Below the pieces are notes generated by a model that did not search any database, was not told the origin of the DNA, and saw only the letters and a program-made list of their open reading frames with translations. From positions 113,376-177,375 of IMG/VR virus record IMGVR_UViG_3300033145_000192: DNA of 64,000 nucleotides; one strand, written 5' to 3'. Below are positions 43,988 to 52,113 of the stretch, in pieces. Origin of the DNA: a virus. The position numbers and the translations under genes were made by a program. Positions within the stretch are counted from its first letter, which is position 1. Each line of letters starts with the position of its first letter.

Positions 43988-44194
43988 ATGCCCCACCCCG
44001 CAATCATGGCTCCGCGTCCGACCGTTTGTTTCAAACAGGGAAACCGAGTCTACTCGGTCACTCGGATTCGAGAGGGCAAGGTTGAGGCGAGTTTGACGCT
44101 CAATGGGCGTAGGCTTCGCGGTCGGCCCAAGTTCTTCAAGCCTGCCGAGATTTGCACGTTTGGCGTGCGGAATATCGTTCGGCGGGGTAACTAG
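43988..44194 (+). CDS. Small basic hypothetical protein
   Basis: 68 residues from the ATG behind AGGAGG. Basic, with RLRGRPKFFKP. Not recognised, although residues 10-50 (VCFKQGNRVYSVTRIREGKVEASL) look like a small beta-barrel. Confidence 0.55.
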   Translation: MPHPAIMAPRPTVCFKQGNRVYSVTRIREGKVEASLTLNGRRLRGRPKFFKPAEICTFGVRNIVRRGN

Positions 44195-44471
44195 ACAGCC
44201 TCAGTTTGTAGGCGGCGCGGGAATGGGGGTTTCAAGTATAGGCTGGCCCCCTCGCCCCGTATTCCCTGGGGAGGGTAAAGAATCCATGCGTATCAGGGCT
44301 GTTTGAACGGGGGGCTTCGGCCCCCTTCGTAATGTAGCTAGGCAGTTTGTGCGGCGCACCATGTCGGAATTGGATTGGGTGCGAGCGTATTGCGCGTGAA
44401 TGGGGCGCATACAATACAAACTCTCTAACGGTCCCAAGCCCGTGTAAATACAGAGGGAGGAAGGAATAACC
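44195..44471. other. Intergenic region with UUCG hairpin
   Basis: 277 bp without a convincing gene. It holds GGGGGC-TTCG-GCCCCC at 44310-44325, a very stable tetraloop hairpin lacking a T tract. Confidence 0.5.
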
Positions 44472-44780
44472 GTGAGTAGCCCGTCATACTACCTTTTCCG
44501 AATAAGCCTGCCGCCGCATTTGGTGGGCGGGCTTGACCCGATTGTGCTTATCCCCGCCCCAAACGGCGAGGATTCCGAGCATAGTGGGGATACGGTGTTC
44601 CATAGGGACGGGACGGTAACGTGCCTGCGGGATATGGTGCGTTTTCGTGCGGCTCACGACGAGGTAAGGGAGCATATCGGGGACGGCCAATGGATTGGAA
44701 CCGTCTGCCTGTATGACGATACTCTGGAGGACCTTGTGAGGTTTATCCAGAACGGCTTTCGGTGGCACGTTTCACCGTAA
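44472..44780 (+). CDS. Hypothetical protein
   Basis: 102 residues from a GTG start behind GGAGGAAGG. Slightly acidic, alpha/beta. No family recognised. Confidence 0.5.
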   Translation: MSSPSYYLFRISLPPHLVGGLDPIVLIPAPNGEDSEHSGDTVFHRDGTVTCLRDMVRFRAAHDEVREHIGDGQWIGTVCLYDDTLEDLVRFIQNGFRWHVSP

Positions 44781-44837
44781 GTAACCCGCAGAAATCAACA
44801 AACAACGGCTAGGCCGCACGTCTCATAGGGAGTAAGT

Positions 44838-45092
44838 ATGCGGAATCCAGGGTGTTTTGGCGATTGGCGCAACCTACTCAGCGCGGAACGCGGTGAGATT
44901 GGTATGGATTGGCCCTATACGTTCAAGGGAACGGTGGCCAGTATCAGCGCGGTTACTGGGGCGGCGCTTGTCGCCAGTGTCCCTAACGCCGAGCCGCTGG
45001 ATAACAAGTTCTGGCTGTGCATAGAGAACGGGCGCGTTTTCTTGTATACCCACGATTGCGACGTTCGGCTGATTGTTCTGGAGGAGGAGTAG
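44838..45092 (+). CDS. Hypothetical protein
   Basis: 84 residues, GGGAG site. Residues 25-60 look like a small beta-rich domain (YTFKGTVASISAVTGAALVASV). It ends 3 bp before the next start, so the genes are coupled. Confidence 0.5.
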   Translation: MRNPGCFGDWRNLLSAERGEIGMDWPYTFKGTVASISAVTGAALVASVPNAEPLDNKFWLCIENGRVFLYTHDCDVRLIVLEEE

Positions 45093-45095
45093 CCT

Positions 45096-45308
45096 ATGTA
45101 TGAGGAGTTTATTGCCGCAATGGCAAAGGCTACTCAGCGAGCTAATGACCTAGCAGGGCTTGAGGACGCGGTCGCGCTTATGCGACGGCTCTACGTCATA
45201 CGCCCCACCGAAGCGAATACCATTCGCCGGGAGTATCAGGAAGTGGTGGCCGAGTTTCATAGGTCGCCGCTTTACGTGGCTTGGAAGAAACAAAGCGAGG
45301 GGAGTTAG
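45096..45308 (+). CDS. Small helical protein
   Basis: 70 residues, almost wholly helical, preceded by GGAGGAGGAG. Not recognised. Coupled to its neighbours. Confidence 0.5.
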   Translation: MYEEFIAAMAKATQRANDLAGLEDAVALMRRLYVIRPTEANTIRREYQEVVAEFHRSPLYVAWKKQSEGS

Positions 45309-45309
45309 A

Positions 45310-45612
45310 GTGGCGAAACTGATTGAGGTAAAGGTCGGACAGATTTGGCGAGCCCGCGTTAGCGGAAATTTCGTGGACGTGGAGGTTATCGCCATTCACA
45401 AGCCCGACAATTACGGCGGTCGTCGGCAGAAAACGAAGCTCACGCTGCATAACCTCAAAACGAAGCGCCAGATTGAGCGCACCCCTGCTTTCCTGCGGCG
45501 TAAGGTCGCGAATAGCAGGGTCGAGGGAAATATCCGAGTGACCCCCAAGGCCGCTCTGGATATCAGGATTCAGGAGTTGCCGAACTGTCTCGGTTTCGCA
45601 GGGGAACGCTAG
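45310..45612 (+). CDS. Basic beta-rich hypothetical protein
   Basis: 100 residues from a GTG start behind GGGGAG. Basic, strand-rich (EVKVGQIWRARV, FVDVEVIAI), possibly a small nucleic-acid-binding barrel. Not recognised. Confidence 0.5.
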   Translation: MAKLIEVKVGQIWRARVSGNFVDVEVIAIHKPDNYGGRRQKTKLTLHNLKTKRQIERTPAFLRRKVANSRVEGNIRVTPKAALDIRIQELPNCLGFAGER

Positions 45613-45649
45613 AAAACACGGTCTGGAGTATTGCGCCGTAGGCTTGACA

Positions 45650-45695
45650 AACCGGCGTTGGTAGAAATACCACGGGGACTCCAATCCTGCCGGTT
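45650..45695 (+). ncRNA. Mini tRNA-like element
   Basis: Acceptor AACCGGC/GCCGGTT (7 bp perfect), inner hairpin TGGTA-GAAA-TACCA, then a T-arm-like GGGA-CTCCAA-TCCT with a short loop. 46 nt. Less tRNA-like in its T-loop than the others. Confidence 0.4.
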
Positions 45696-45817
45696 ATTGG
45701 TCCCGAGGTAGCTAGGAGTTTGGTGAAACTTACTCTGTTTGAAACTACCCGAGAGAAAGTATCGGGTATAGTCAAGCCCCAGACAAATTCCACAACTGAT
45801 TGCCAGGAGAGCAAAAC

Positions 45818-46549
45818 GTGAACGATATCACCACAAACAAGGGTTCCGAGTGTTCGTGCGGAGACTGCCAGAGCATGTGTAACCGTCCATGCTGGCCGAC
45901 GCCCGAGGAAGCCAAGCGGCTTATCGAGGCGGGCTTTGGCGACAAGCTAATGCTCGACCATTGGGTCGGAAACCCGAAGGACGACGACGTGGATTGGGAG
46001 GATTACTGCGGCGATACCAGAATCCTCAGCCCCGCGTGCCAGGGTAGCGAAAAGCGCCGAGCGCCGTTCTGGCCCGAGGGACGTTGCACCATGCAAAACG
46101 AGCAGGGGCTTTGCCGCCTGCATACGTTCGAGGGGCTGAAGCCCATTGAGGGACGTTTGGCCGCTTGCCATGACGGTCCCGACGATACCCCGTCAAACCT
46201 CCACCAAGAGGTTGCGAAGCTCTGGGCTAACCCCGAAGCGCAGAAGCTCTGCGACGAGTGGGACGATATGGTGAACGAGGATACTCTGCCTGCCCTGAAG
46301 GACGAGTATCGCGAGAGTGAGCCCGAGGTTTACTCCGTGGACGACGAGGTTGAGGTAAAGCGAACTAACGGGGAGTGGACCAGGGGGACTATTCACCGGA
46401 TTCAGCCGCTCGGATACGTCTACGGCAACGTCTACACCGTAAAGGTGGCGTTGGACGAGGAGCACTATATCAATGCTCGGGGATACTATCCCCCGCAGAA
46501 GCACGGTTACAAGTGCAACATACCGCCGACCGATATTCGGCGCGTGTAG
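45818..46549 (+). CDS. YkgJ-like Cys-cluster protein
   Basis: A 243-residue protein from a GTG start behind AGGAGAG. The N-terminal 110 residues have the Cys-cluster layout of the YkgJ family: CSCGDCQSMCNRPC, later LSPAC, GRC and GLCRLH. Such proteins bind zinc or an Fe-S cluster. The C-terminal part is acidic and then strand-rich (EVEVKRTNGEWTRGTIHRI), like a small Tudor or KOW-type barrel. Function unknown. Confidence 0.6.
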   Translation: MNDITTNKGSECSCGDCQSMCNRPCWPTPEEAKRLIEAGFGDKLMLDHWVGNPKDDDVDWEDYCGDTRILSPACQGSEKRRAPFWPEGRCTMQNEQGLCRLHTFEGLKPIEGRLAACHDGPDDTPSNLHQEVAKLWANPEAQKLCDEWDDMVNEDTLPALKDEYRESEPEVYSVDDEVEVKRTNGEWTRGTIHRIQPLGYVYGNVYTVKVALDEEHYINARGYYPPQKHGYKCNIPPTDIRRV

Positions 46550-46552
46550 CGA

Positions 46553-47005
46553 ATGGACAATATCCGAACCGACTACCTGAGCGACGTGTTCTATCCAGAG
46601 ACGTTCAAGGCGGCGGTCGATAAGGCAACGGAGCGACTGCGAGAGTTTGACGGGCATACCCCGTTCGACTCTATCGCGTTCACGGGGGTTAGCGGGGCGG
46701 CATTCGCGTTCCCGCTATCCCTGGCGCTAAATAAGACGCTACTTTGCGTGAGGAAAAAGAAGGGCGAAAGCTCCCACTCCCCATACGAGGTTGAGGGGAA
46801 TTACTCCTCCGAGAGTTACGTCATTGTAGACGATTTCATATCGTCTGGCGCTACGGTCATGGAAATCCAGAGGATGATATCCAGGCACGTCGAGGATACG
46901 AAGCCTGCCGCTATCTACCTCTATCGCGATTACGGCGGCAAAGAGAAGTGGGACGACCTAAACGGAGGGATTATCCCGGTTCTGTCGCAGGAGGTTGCTG
47001 ACTGA
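46553..47005 (+). CDS. Phosphoribosyltransferase
   Basis: A 150-residue protein with YVIVDDFISSGATV (about 93-106), the PRPP-binding motif of type I phosphoribosyltransferases, and an early SIAFTGVSGAAFA loop. It would transfer ribose-5-phosphate between PRPP and a base, as in purine or pyrimidine salvage. The target base cannot be read. It starts 3 bp after the YkgJ-like gene. Confidence 0.8.
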   Translation: MDNIRTDYLSDVFYPETFKAAVDKATERLREFDGHTPFDSIAFTGVSGAAFAFPLSLALNKTLLCVRKKKGESSHSPYEVEGNYSSESYVIVDDFISSGATVMEIQRMISRHVEDTKPAAIYLYRDYGGKEKWDDLNGGIIPVLSQEVAD

Positions 47006-47011
47006 AATAAC

Positions 47012-47141
47012 GGGGTGTTAGTCCAACGGGAGGACGCCGTCTGTAATGCTGCGCAGCGGGCATATTACTGCTAGGAGTAGCTATCCTGGCCGAGTATGTC
47101 GTCACTAGACGGAAACATAGGTTCGACTCCTATACACTCCA
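47012..47141 (+). tRNA. tRNA-like gene with 59-nt anticodon-loop insertion
   Basis: Acceptor GGGGTGT/ACACTCC, U8-A9, D-arm GTCC-AACGGGA-GGAC, anticodon stem CCGTC/GACGG, T-arm ATAGG-TTCGACT-CCTAT and discriminator A are all canonical. The anticodon loop is 66 nt. The insertion folds into GTAATGC/GCATATTAC and GCTAGGA/TCCTGGC hairpins. If the intron lies just 5' of position 33, the loop becomes TTCACTA, anticodon CAC (Val). No CCA encoded. Confidence 0.6.
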
Positions 47142-47262
47142 TTCCACGTCTGGCCGAGTAGAGCAAACACGCAAAAACTCATTCCAGAATATGAATCTGA
47201 CCTGTAAGGGTTAGCTTTACTCACTCGGGCGTGGTTCAAATACGTCTCACTTGGGGCGTTTC

Positions 47263-47290
47263 TGAAACGGAACGTCGCCATTTGGCTACA
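47263..47290 (+). promoter_or_regulatory. Upstream activator-type site of promoter 7
   Basis: TGAAACG, 3 bp, then CGTCGCC-ATTT-GGCTACA. Both spacings to the -24 GG (51 and 38.5 bp) equal those at promoter 5. Confidence 0.65.
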
Positions 47291-47318
47291 CTACCACCGA
47301 CTGCAAAGCACTTATGGC

Positions 47319-47334
47319 TGGCACGCCTTGTGCT
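47319..47334 (+). promoter_or_regulatory. Sigma-54-like promoter 7
   Basis: TGGCACGCCTTGTGCT followed by TAG; GG and GC 10 bp apart. The next ATG is only 15 bp after GC, so the message would be almost leaderless. Confidence 0.6.
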
Positions 47335-47347
47335 TAGATAGGACAGT

Positions 47348-47617
47348 ATGAACCCAGACAACCCGCCGAGTAAGACAAAGTGGCGCGAGCCGCGTATCCC
47401 CGCCGTGCTTCCGAAGCATATCGACCCGAAGGAGGTAAAGGCTGCGTTGCGTAAGCTCCAGCGTATTACCTCGGGCCTTGAGGCTATCGAAAAGGTCGAG
47501 ATTGCGGTGGGCATTACCAAGTGTATGGCGCTGCGCCTGGATATCGAGCAGTCACTCACAACGGCTGCTAAGGAACTCGTTGAGGCGGTTAGGATTGACC
47601 GCGTGACGGTTGGCTAG
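47348..47617 (+). CDS. Hypothetical protein
   Basis: 89 residues, Pro-rich basic start and then helical. AGGA lies 6 bp before the ATG but upstream of the predicted transcript start. Not recognised. Confidence 0.55.
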   Translation: MNPDNPPSKTKWREPRIPAVLPKHIDPKEVKAALRKLQRITSGLEAIEKVEIAVGITKCMALRLDIEQSLTTAAKELVEAVRIDRVTVG

Positions 47618-47658
47618 TTTCACCCAATGTAACCCGCCGAGCGGCGGTAAGGGGAGGA

Positions 47659-47760
47659 ATGACTGACGGCGAGATAGCTGTGGCAGTTGTTCTCTTTGTG
47701 TTTCTGGCACAACACATTTACGAAGAGTTCCTAAAGAAAAGGGACAGGAGCGGCTTATGA
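47659..47760 (+). CDS. Small membrane protein (33 aa)
   Basis: 33 residues with one hydrophobic helix (IAVAVVLFVFLAQHIY) and a charged end. GGGGAGG site. It overlaps the next start by 4 bp (ATGA). Single-pass; could relate to lysis or membrane modulation. Confidence 0.55.
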   Translation: MTDGEIAVAVVLFVFLAQHIYEEFLKKRDRSGL

Positions 47761-47978
47761 CCTGCATTTACTGTGGGCTGACTGACTGCGACTGCAAAGC
47801 ACGTATGGCATGTAACGAGGTTGGAAAGCCTGGCCATACAATGTGCGGGCGCAAGCCTTGCGGGTGCCCCAAGTTTATCCCGTGTTCGCACGAGGGTAAC
47901 AAGTTCGACCGTGGTATGGGACTGAGTATGCCTGATAGCGTGCTTGCCTCCCTTATCACGAGGGGACGGACCCAATGA
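47757..47978 (+). CDS. Cys-rich zinc-binding-type protein
   Basis: 73 residues with CIYCGLTDCDC, CGRKPCGC and C-x-H pairs, enough for two zinc sites. Not recognised beyond that. Overlaps both neighbours by ATGA. Confidence 0.55.
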   Translation: MTCIYCGLTDCDCKARMACNEVGKPGHTMCGRKPCGCPKFIPCSHEGNKFDRGMGLSMPDSVLASLITRGRTQ

Positions 47979-48154
47979 CCAAGAAACACTTTGTCGCTAT
48001 TGCGCGGATTCTAAGGGGTCTGCGTTGTGGAAGCACCACCATAGAGGAAATGAACCTTATCAACCGACTGTCGGACGATTTGGCGCGTTACTTCGCAACT
48101 CAAAACCCGCTGTTCAAGCACAACAGATTCATAAACGAAACCGAGGAGAGGTAG
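47975..48154 (+). CDS. Small hypothetical protein (59 aa)
   Basis: 59 residues, helical, basic start (MTKKHFVAIARILRG). It begins in the ATGA overlap with 47757-47978 and its TAG directly precedes the next ATG, so the three genes form one coupled unit. Confidence 0.55.
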   Translation: MTKKHFVAIARILRGLRCGSTTIEEMNLINRLSDDLARYFATQNPLFKHNRFINETEER

Positions 48155-49615
48155 ATGGGCGGCTTTGACCGAAACATCACGATTGGCGCTAGGTGGTTTG
48201 ATACCATCAAGAAGGATTATTCCGACTGGCGCTTTGCTTGGGCGCGTGAGGCTGGACAGAATAGCCTTGACGCGGGAGCCCAGAATATCGTCATTACCGT
48301 GGAGTATGACGAGGATACCGACGAGACCACCGTTAGCTGGAACGACGACGGTTGCGGTATGGACGAGGATACGCTTGAGTCCAAGTTCATGGCTATTGGC
48401 GGAAGCCAAAAGGCCGAGGGCAATACCGGCGGCTTTGGCGTAGCCAAGCTAATCCTGGCGTTTGCTCAGGAGAATTACGCGATTCGCACCCGTGATATCC
48501 ACGTCCGGGGCGAAGGCTCGCAATACTCGGTCGAAACCGGACTGCTCTACAAGCGGGGGCTACGGCTTACCGTTACCATGTCTGGCGACGAGACATACTG
48601 CGTGCGTGAGCGTATCAGGCGGTGGGTTCGGTTCACTACCACTCGCTGCGCTATCATGCTAGACGGCGAAAACCTCACGACGTTGCGTATGCACCGACCA
48701 AAGGTCCAGAACGAGTGGTGCAAGGTTTACACCCACAACATTGGCGACGATTTCGCGCACCAAATCCGGGTCCGAATCAATCGCCAGTATATGTTCGACA
48801 TTTACTCCAGTGTCCCGAGGCACATTACGGTGGACCTTATCGGGGACTCCACGGAGTATCTCACGTCGAACCGGGACGGAATGAACTGGCAATGGCGCAG
48901 TAAGCTCCAGAAGCTCTGCGAGGAGCTATTCGCTGACCCCAGGCAAATCAAAGAAACCCCCGACCACGTAAAGATTTATCGTGGAACTATGGGGCGTATC
49001 TCGTGGCAAACTGAGGACGAGAAGCCTCGCAAGGTTTCGCTGAATACCAAGCCCGAGAGGGTTGCGGCTGTTCCCACCACGTATGCGGGTTCCCCCAACG
49101 CAAGGGAGTGTAACCCCGTCCCGCTGCCGCCGCACAAGCGGAGTTTCAGAGAGATTCAGCACCTTATCGACGGGTTCGATGTGGTCGTTATGAATCAGAC
49201 GAGTAAGGAGTTGCCCGAAAAGTGGGAGCCGGGAACTTTGAGCAAAACGAACTACAAGCTCCTCAACCGTTGGATTCGAGTTATCCAGACGGTCGGAGAG
49301 ATACTCGGGCGAACCGAGGACGTGACTATCGGCTGGGTTTTCTCGTTCGATGCGCGTGCTATGCACCGTTACAACGACGAACACGGCCATATGGTGCTCC
49401 TCAACCCCGTGGACGTAAAGGAAACTCGCATGACGAATCACTGGAGGGCGGATATTTCCTCCTTCTATGAGATGGTCGTCTGCGCTATCCACGAAATCAC
49501 GCATATCGACAACTCGGGACATACCGAGGCGTTTGCTCGGGACATTACCTACTCAATGGGCAAGGTTATGGCTCGCCAGTCGCTTCTGGAAAAGGTCCGA
49601 AAGGAGACGAGGTAA
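48155..49615 (+). CDS. GHKL ATPase fused to HEITH metallopeptidase-like domain
   Basis: A 486-residue protein. The first 150 or so residues hold GHKL (Hsp90/MutL/histidine-kinase-type) ATP motifs: REAGQNSLDAG (N box), NDDGCGMD (G1) and GGFGVAKL (G2). The C-terminus has CAIHEITHIDNSGHTEAF with HEITH at about 446-450, an HExxH zinc-protease motif with a possible third ligand. Such a pairing is not one I recognise as a standard phage protein. Possible roles include proteolytic takeover or counter-defence. Confidence 0.75.
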   Translation: MGGFDRNITIGARWFDTIKKDYSDWRFAWAREAGQNSLDAGAQNIVITVEYDEDTDETTVSWNDDGCGMDEDTLESKFMAIGGSQKAEGNTGGFGVAKLILAFAQENYAIRTRDIHVRGEGSQYSVETGLLYKRGLRLTVTMSGDETYCVRERIRRWVRFTTTRCAIMLDGENLTTLRMHRPKVQNEWCKVYTHNIGDDFAHQIRVRINRQYMFDIYSSVPRHITVDLIGDSTEYLTSNRDGMNWQWRSKLQKLCEELFADPRQIKETPDHVKIYRGTMGRISWQTEDEKPRKVSLNTKPERVAAVPTTYAGSPNARECNPVPLPPHKRSFREIQHLIDGFDVVVMNQTSKELPEKWEPGTLSKTNYKLLNRWIRVIQTVGEILGRTEDVTIGWVFSFDARAMHRYNDEHGHMVLLNPVDVKETRMTNHWRADISSFYEMVVCAIHEITHIDNSGHTEAFARDITYSMGKVMARQSLLEKVRKETR

Positions 49616-49998
49616 TGCCCGTCAGCATTTGCGACGTGCTTTATGCGCGGAAGCCTGAGCTAAAGGACTCCGAGTATATCACCGCGACCGAGTTTGATAA
49701 GGAGGGTTTACCCTTCTTTTCAGGCTGCCAGGGTTGCGGTGAGTCGCTTGGGCCACATAACGCTTACCCCTCCAATACCGGATTCATTCGGTGCGAGGCG
49801 TGCGTTGAAGGGCGCGGTTTCGATACCGTCGAGGCATTCCGTAAATACGAGGAGGATAACCTCGTAACGTGCGAGGTTGGCAATCGTTGCGGAGTATGCG
49901 ACGACTGTTACAACGGATACCACGGACACGAGGGAACAAAGGCTGGTAACGAGTATGCCAGCAAGCAAAAGGAAAGGCGGGAGCATGACGAAGATTAG
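49615..49998 (+). CDS. Zinc-ribbon protein
   Basis: 127 residues. CQGCG and CEAC pair with later CGVCDDC to give likely zinc sites; the end is charged. It overlaps the preceding TAA by one base. Not recognised. Confidence 0.55.
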   Translation: MPVSICDVLYARKPELKDSEYITATEFDKEGLPFFSGCQGCGESLGPHNAYPSNTGFIRCEACVEGRGFDTVEAFRKYEEDNLVTCEVGNRCGVCDDCYNGYHGHEGTKAGNEYASKQKERREHDED

Positions 49999-50074
49999 CC
50001 TCACTATCAAGTGGTGGCACGTCGCCGTGCTTATTGGCGGCTACCTTGTCGCCAAGCATTTCGGCGTCATCTAG
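49985..50074 (+). CDS. Very small membrane protein (29 aa)
   Basis: MTKISLTIKWWHVAVLIGGY then LVAKHFGVI: a basic start and one hydrophobic helix. It overlaps the preceding gene by 14 bp and has a GGGAG site. Confidence 0.5.
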   Translation: MTKISLTIKWWHVAVLIGGYLVAKHFGVI

Positions 50075-50080
50075 GAACAA

Positions 50081-50377
50081 ATGAACTGCGCTGATTCCCG
50101 TTACGGGGAATGTGACGCCTGTTACCACGGGAACAAAGAAAGGTGCGTTATGGCAGGGATAAAGCCTGAAAAGGTATCAATCTTCGCCGCAGCTATGGTC
50201 ATTCTAGACGAGCGGCATATGGTGAGGGCCACTATGGCAGTCGTGGACGCTATCGTTGACGGTGCCTTTGAGGATGGCACTATTGACGATATGACCGCTC
50301 GATTCACTGAGAGGTTCTCCGCGCCTCTGGATAAGGACGGAAACTTCATTCCTCCTAGGAGTGCATATCCTCTATGA
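50081..50377 (+). CDS. Hypothetical protein with Cys-rich N-terminus
   Basis: 98 residues. CDACYHGNKERC at the start suggests a zinc site, followed by helices. Overlaps the next gene by 4 bp. Confidence 0.5.
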   Translation: MNCADSRYGECDACYHGNKERCVMAGIKPEKVSIFAAAMVILDERHMVRATMAVVDAIVDGAFEDGTIDDMTARFTERFSAPLDKDGNFIPPRSAYPL

Positions 50378-50850
50378 CCATTACGAAAACAGTCAAGCTG
50401 TATGTCGAGGGCTGGATTTGTTCTGGCTGTAAAGCCGACGTGGACACTAACGTCGAGAAATGCCCCAAGTGCGGCAAGGCGTTTGAGGACACAAAGGACT
50501 CCGGTTACGACGAGGAGCGCGAGGTAGAGTTTCCCGCCGAGTGGGAGATTTGCCCGGATTGCCGTGGTAAGGGCACCACATATCTCGGGTGGGCTGCGCG
50601 TGACCAGCCAGCCTTTACCGCCGAGGATATGGCATACGAGGGGCCAGATTTCATGGAGGATTACATGACTGGCGCGTATGACAGTCAGTGTCCCGAGTGT
50701 AAGGGTAGCGGCAAGGTCAAGGTTATCGACTCAAAGGCAGTCGAGAGTAATCCTGAACTGAACAAACTCTACAAGGCATACCTCGAATCGGTCGAGCAGG
50801 ACGCCTATTACGACGCAATCAGTAGAGCCGAACGGGCTATGGGGGCTTGA
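50374..50850 (+). CDS. Zinc-ribbon and DnaJ-like CxxCxGxG protein
   Basis: 158 residues. CSGCKADVDTNVEKCPKCG is a zinc ribbon. CPDCRGKGT and CPECKGSGK are DnaJ-type zinc motifs. It may be a chaperone-like adaptor. It overlaps the kinase gene by one base (TGATG). Confidence 0.65.
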   Translation: MTITKTVKLYVEGWICSGCKADVDTNVEKCPKCGKAFEDTKDSGYDEEREVEFPAEWEICPDCRGKGTTYLGWAARDQPAFTAEDMAYEGPDFMEDYMTGAYDSQCPECKGSGKVKVIDSKAVESNPELNKLYKAYLESVEQDAYYDAISRAERAMGA

Positions 50851-51401
50851 TGAAGGGCATTTGTTTCATTCTCTCTGGTGTTTCAGGCATTGGCAAGAGC
50901 CTCCTATCCAGTCATATCTGGAAGCGCGTTATCGACGCCGGGCTTGTTGCCTCGCTTATCAACGCCGATAGGTTCCACGAGAACCCTGCGACGGGTGAGT
51001 ATGAGTTTGATATCGCCAAGGCTGGCGAGGCTCATAACTGGTCGTTCCGTGGCGCTTTGTCTGCGTTTGGCTGGCACCGTGGCGGTTGTGAGGAGATTCC
51101 GGTTGACACGGTTATCGTGGACAATACCAACTGCACGGCTGCGGAAATGAGCCCCTATATCCTGGCCGCTACGGCAAGTGGGTATGAGGTGAAGATAATC
51201 CGCGTGTCCGGGGATTTCGAGGCTGCCTTTGCCCGAAACTCTCATGGCGTGCCTCGCAACGTGTTCGATTACATGGTGGCCGAGTTTGAGAAGAAGAGCC
51301 TAGCCCCTTGGTGGGAGGTTTCTGAGTATCACACCGATACCGCCGCCGAACAGTTCGATAGCGATTTCGTCCCTGCCGACGAGGATACGCTGGAATGGTA
51401 A
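50850..51401 (+). CDS. P-loop kinase, polynucleotide-kinase-like
   Basis: 183 residues. GVSGIGKS (about 11-18) is a Walker A loop. VDTVIVDNTN (about 88-97) fits the strand plus DNTN motif of the AAA_33/PNK-like group, which includes T4 Pnkp-type kinases. It may phosphorylate nucleic acid ends or a small molecule. No phosphatase domain is present. Confidence 0.7.
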   Translation: MKGICFILSGVSGIGKSLLSSHIWKRVIDAGLVASLINADRFHENPATGEYEFDIAKAGEAHNWSFRGALSAFGWHRGGCEEIPVDTVIVDNTNCTAAEMSPYILAATASGYEVKIIRVSGDFEAAFARNSHGVPRNVFDYMVAEFEKKSLAPWWEVSEYHTDTAAEQFDSDFVPADEDTLEW

Positions 51402-51595
51402 GGCTTGCTTGCCTAGCAGTTATTCTCATGGTGGGCTGCGCTACACCGAACAGTGTTCCAGCCAACGTAACACGCCCGAAACCACAGCGAGAGGCGACAA
51501 ACTGGGAGCATAGACCGTTCCCAGTTATGTATGTCTGGGAGGATGTCTATTACGGGCACGTTGACCCTGAGTATGACCCCGAGGAAGAGGAATGA
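51395..51595 (+). CDS. Small lipoprotein
   Basis: 66 residues. Short basic start, hydrophobic stretch, then LMVGCAT with a lipobox-type Cys at about residue 15, followed by a Pro/Glu-rich tail. Position and size would suit an Rz1-like or superinfection-type lipoprotein. Overlaps the kinase gene by 7 bp. Confidence 0.6.
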   Translation: MVRLACLAVILMVGCATPNSVPANVTRPKPQREATNWEHRPFPVMYVWEDVYYGHVDPEYDPEEEE

Positions 51596-51804
51596 CAACC
51601 CGCTTTGGCCAGGACGTAGATACTCAGGCTACCGCCGCGTTTGTGAGAATGTGGCGAGAGTGTAAGGACGAGTTTGAAGGGCTCCCGAAACAAATCGCGC
51701 TCCTGGTATTCAAGGTGGGCTTCACTGAGGGAATGAAGGAAGGGACTGCTAGAGCAAGGGATATGCTTGGCAAATCAGGAGAAAGCCATGACAAATCAGG
51801 ATAA
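51592..51804 (+). CDS. Hypothetical protein
   Basis: 70 residues, helical, mixed charge. ATGA overlap with the lipoprotein gene. Not recognised. Confidence 0.5.
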   Translation: MTTRFGQDVDTQATAAFVRMWRECKDEFEGLPKQIALLVFKVGFTEGMKEGTARARDMLGKSGESHDKSG

Positions 51805-52033
51805 GGTCGAACGGTGCGTGAGTCGCGGCCATTACGCGACATTTCTCGACCGACGCAAGAAAGGAGACTGGCCATCCCAGCGTTTAGGCCAGGCGTTCGT
51901 AAACTTCTTCAATATCAACTGTTGCGCCGATAAGGAGAAGGCCGGTTACAGTGGAGCCTGTCTTTTCCACGAGAGAGACGAGAAACGCGCAAGGGAGATT
52001 ATCAGGGACCTGTATCTCGATACGGGCTGGTAA
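51788..52033 (+). CDS. Hypothetical protein
   Basis: 81 residues from the ATG at 51788 behind AGGAGAAAG; an ATG at 51767 is the alternative. Basic, with NINCCADKEKAGYSGAC. Overlaps the preceding gene by 17 bp. Not recognised. Confidence 0.55.
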   Translation: MTNQDKVERCVSRGHYATFLDRRKKGDWPSQRLGQAFVNFFNINCCADKEKAGYSGACLFHERDEKRAREIIRDLYLDTGW

Positions 52034-52040
52034 CTCAAGC

Positions 52041-52113
52041 GCCTCTATAGCTCAGTAGGTAGAGCAGCGGGCTTTTAACCCGTGGGTCGGGGGTTCGATT
52101 CCCTCTGGGGGCA
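52041..52113 (+). tRNA. tRNA-Lys (anticodon TTT)
   Basis: A fully canonical cloverleaf: GCCTCTA/TGGGGGC acceptor with G-T/G-U pairs, D-arm GCTC/GAGC, anticodon stem GCGGG/CCCGT, loop CTTTTAA and T-arm GGGGG-TTCGATT-CCCTC. 73 nt, no encoded CCA. It shows that normal tRNAs exist beside the odd ones. Confidence 0.95.

Larger units (their letters stand above)
47142..47347. other. Intergenic region with possible further tRNA-like fold
   Basis: CCACGTC near 47153 can pair with GGCGTGG near 47228 over 7 bp, and TGGCCGAGTAGAGC recalls a D-arm, but no T-arm is present, so I do not call a tRNA. Promoter 7 and its upstream sites follow. Confidence 0.3.

Noticed and set aside
47153-47234. Extra tRNA at 47.15 kb
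   Set aside because: A 7-bp acceptor-like pairing exists but there is no T-arm.
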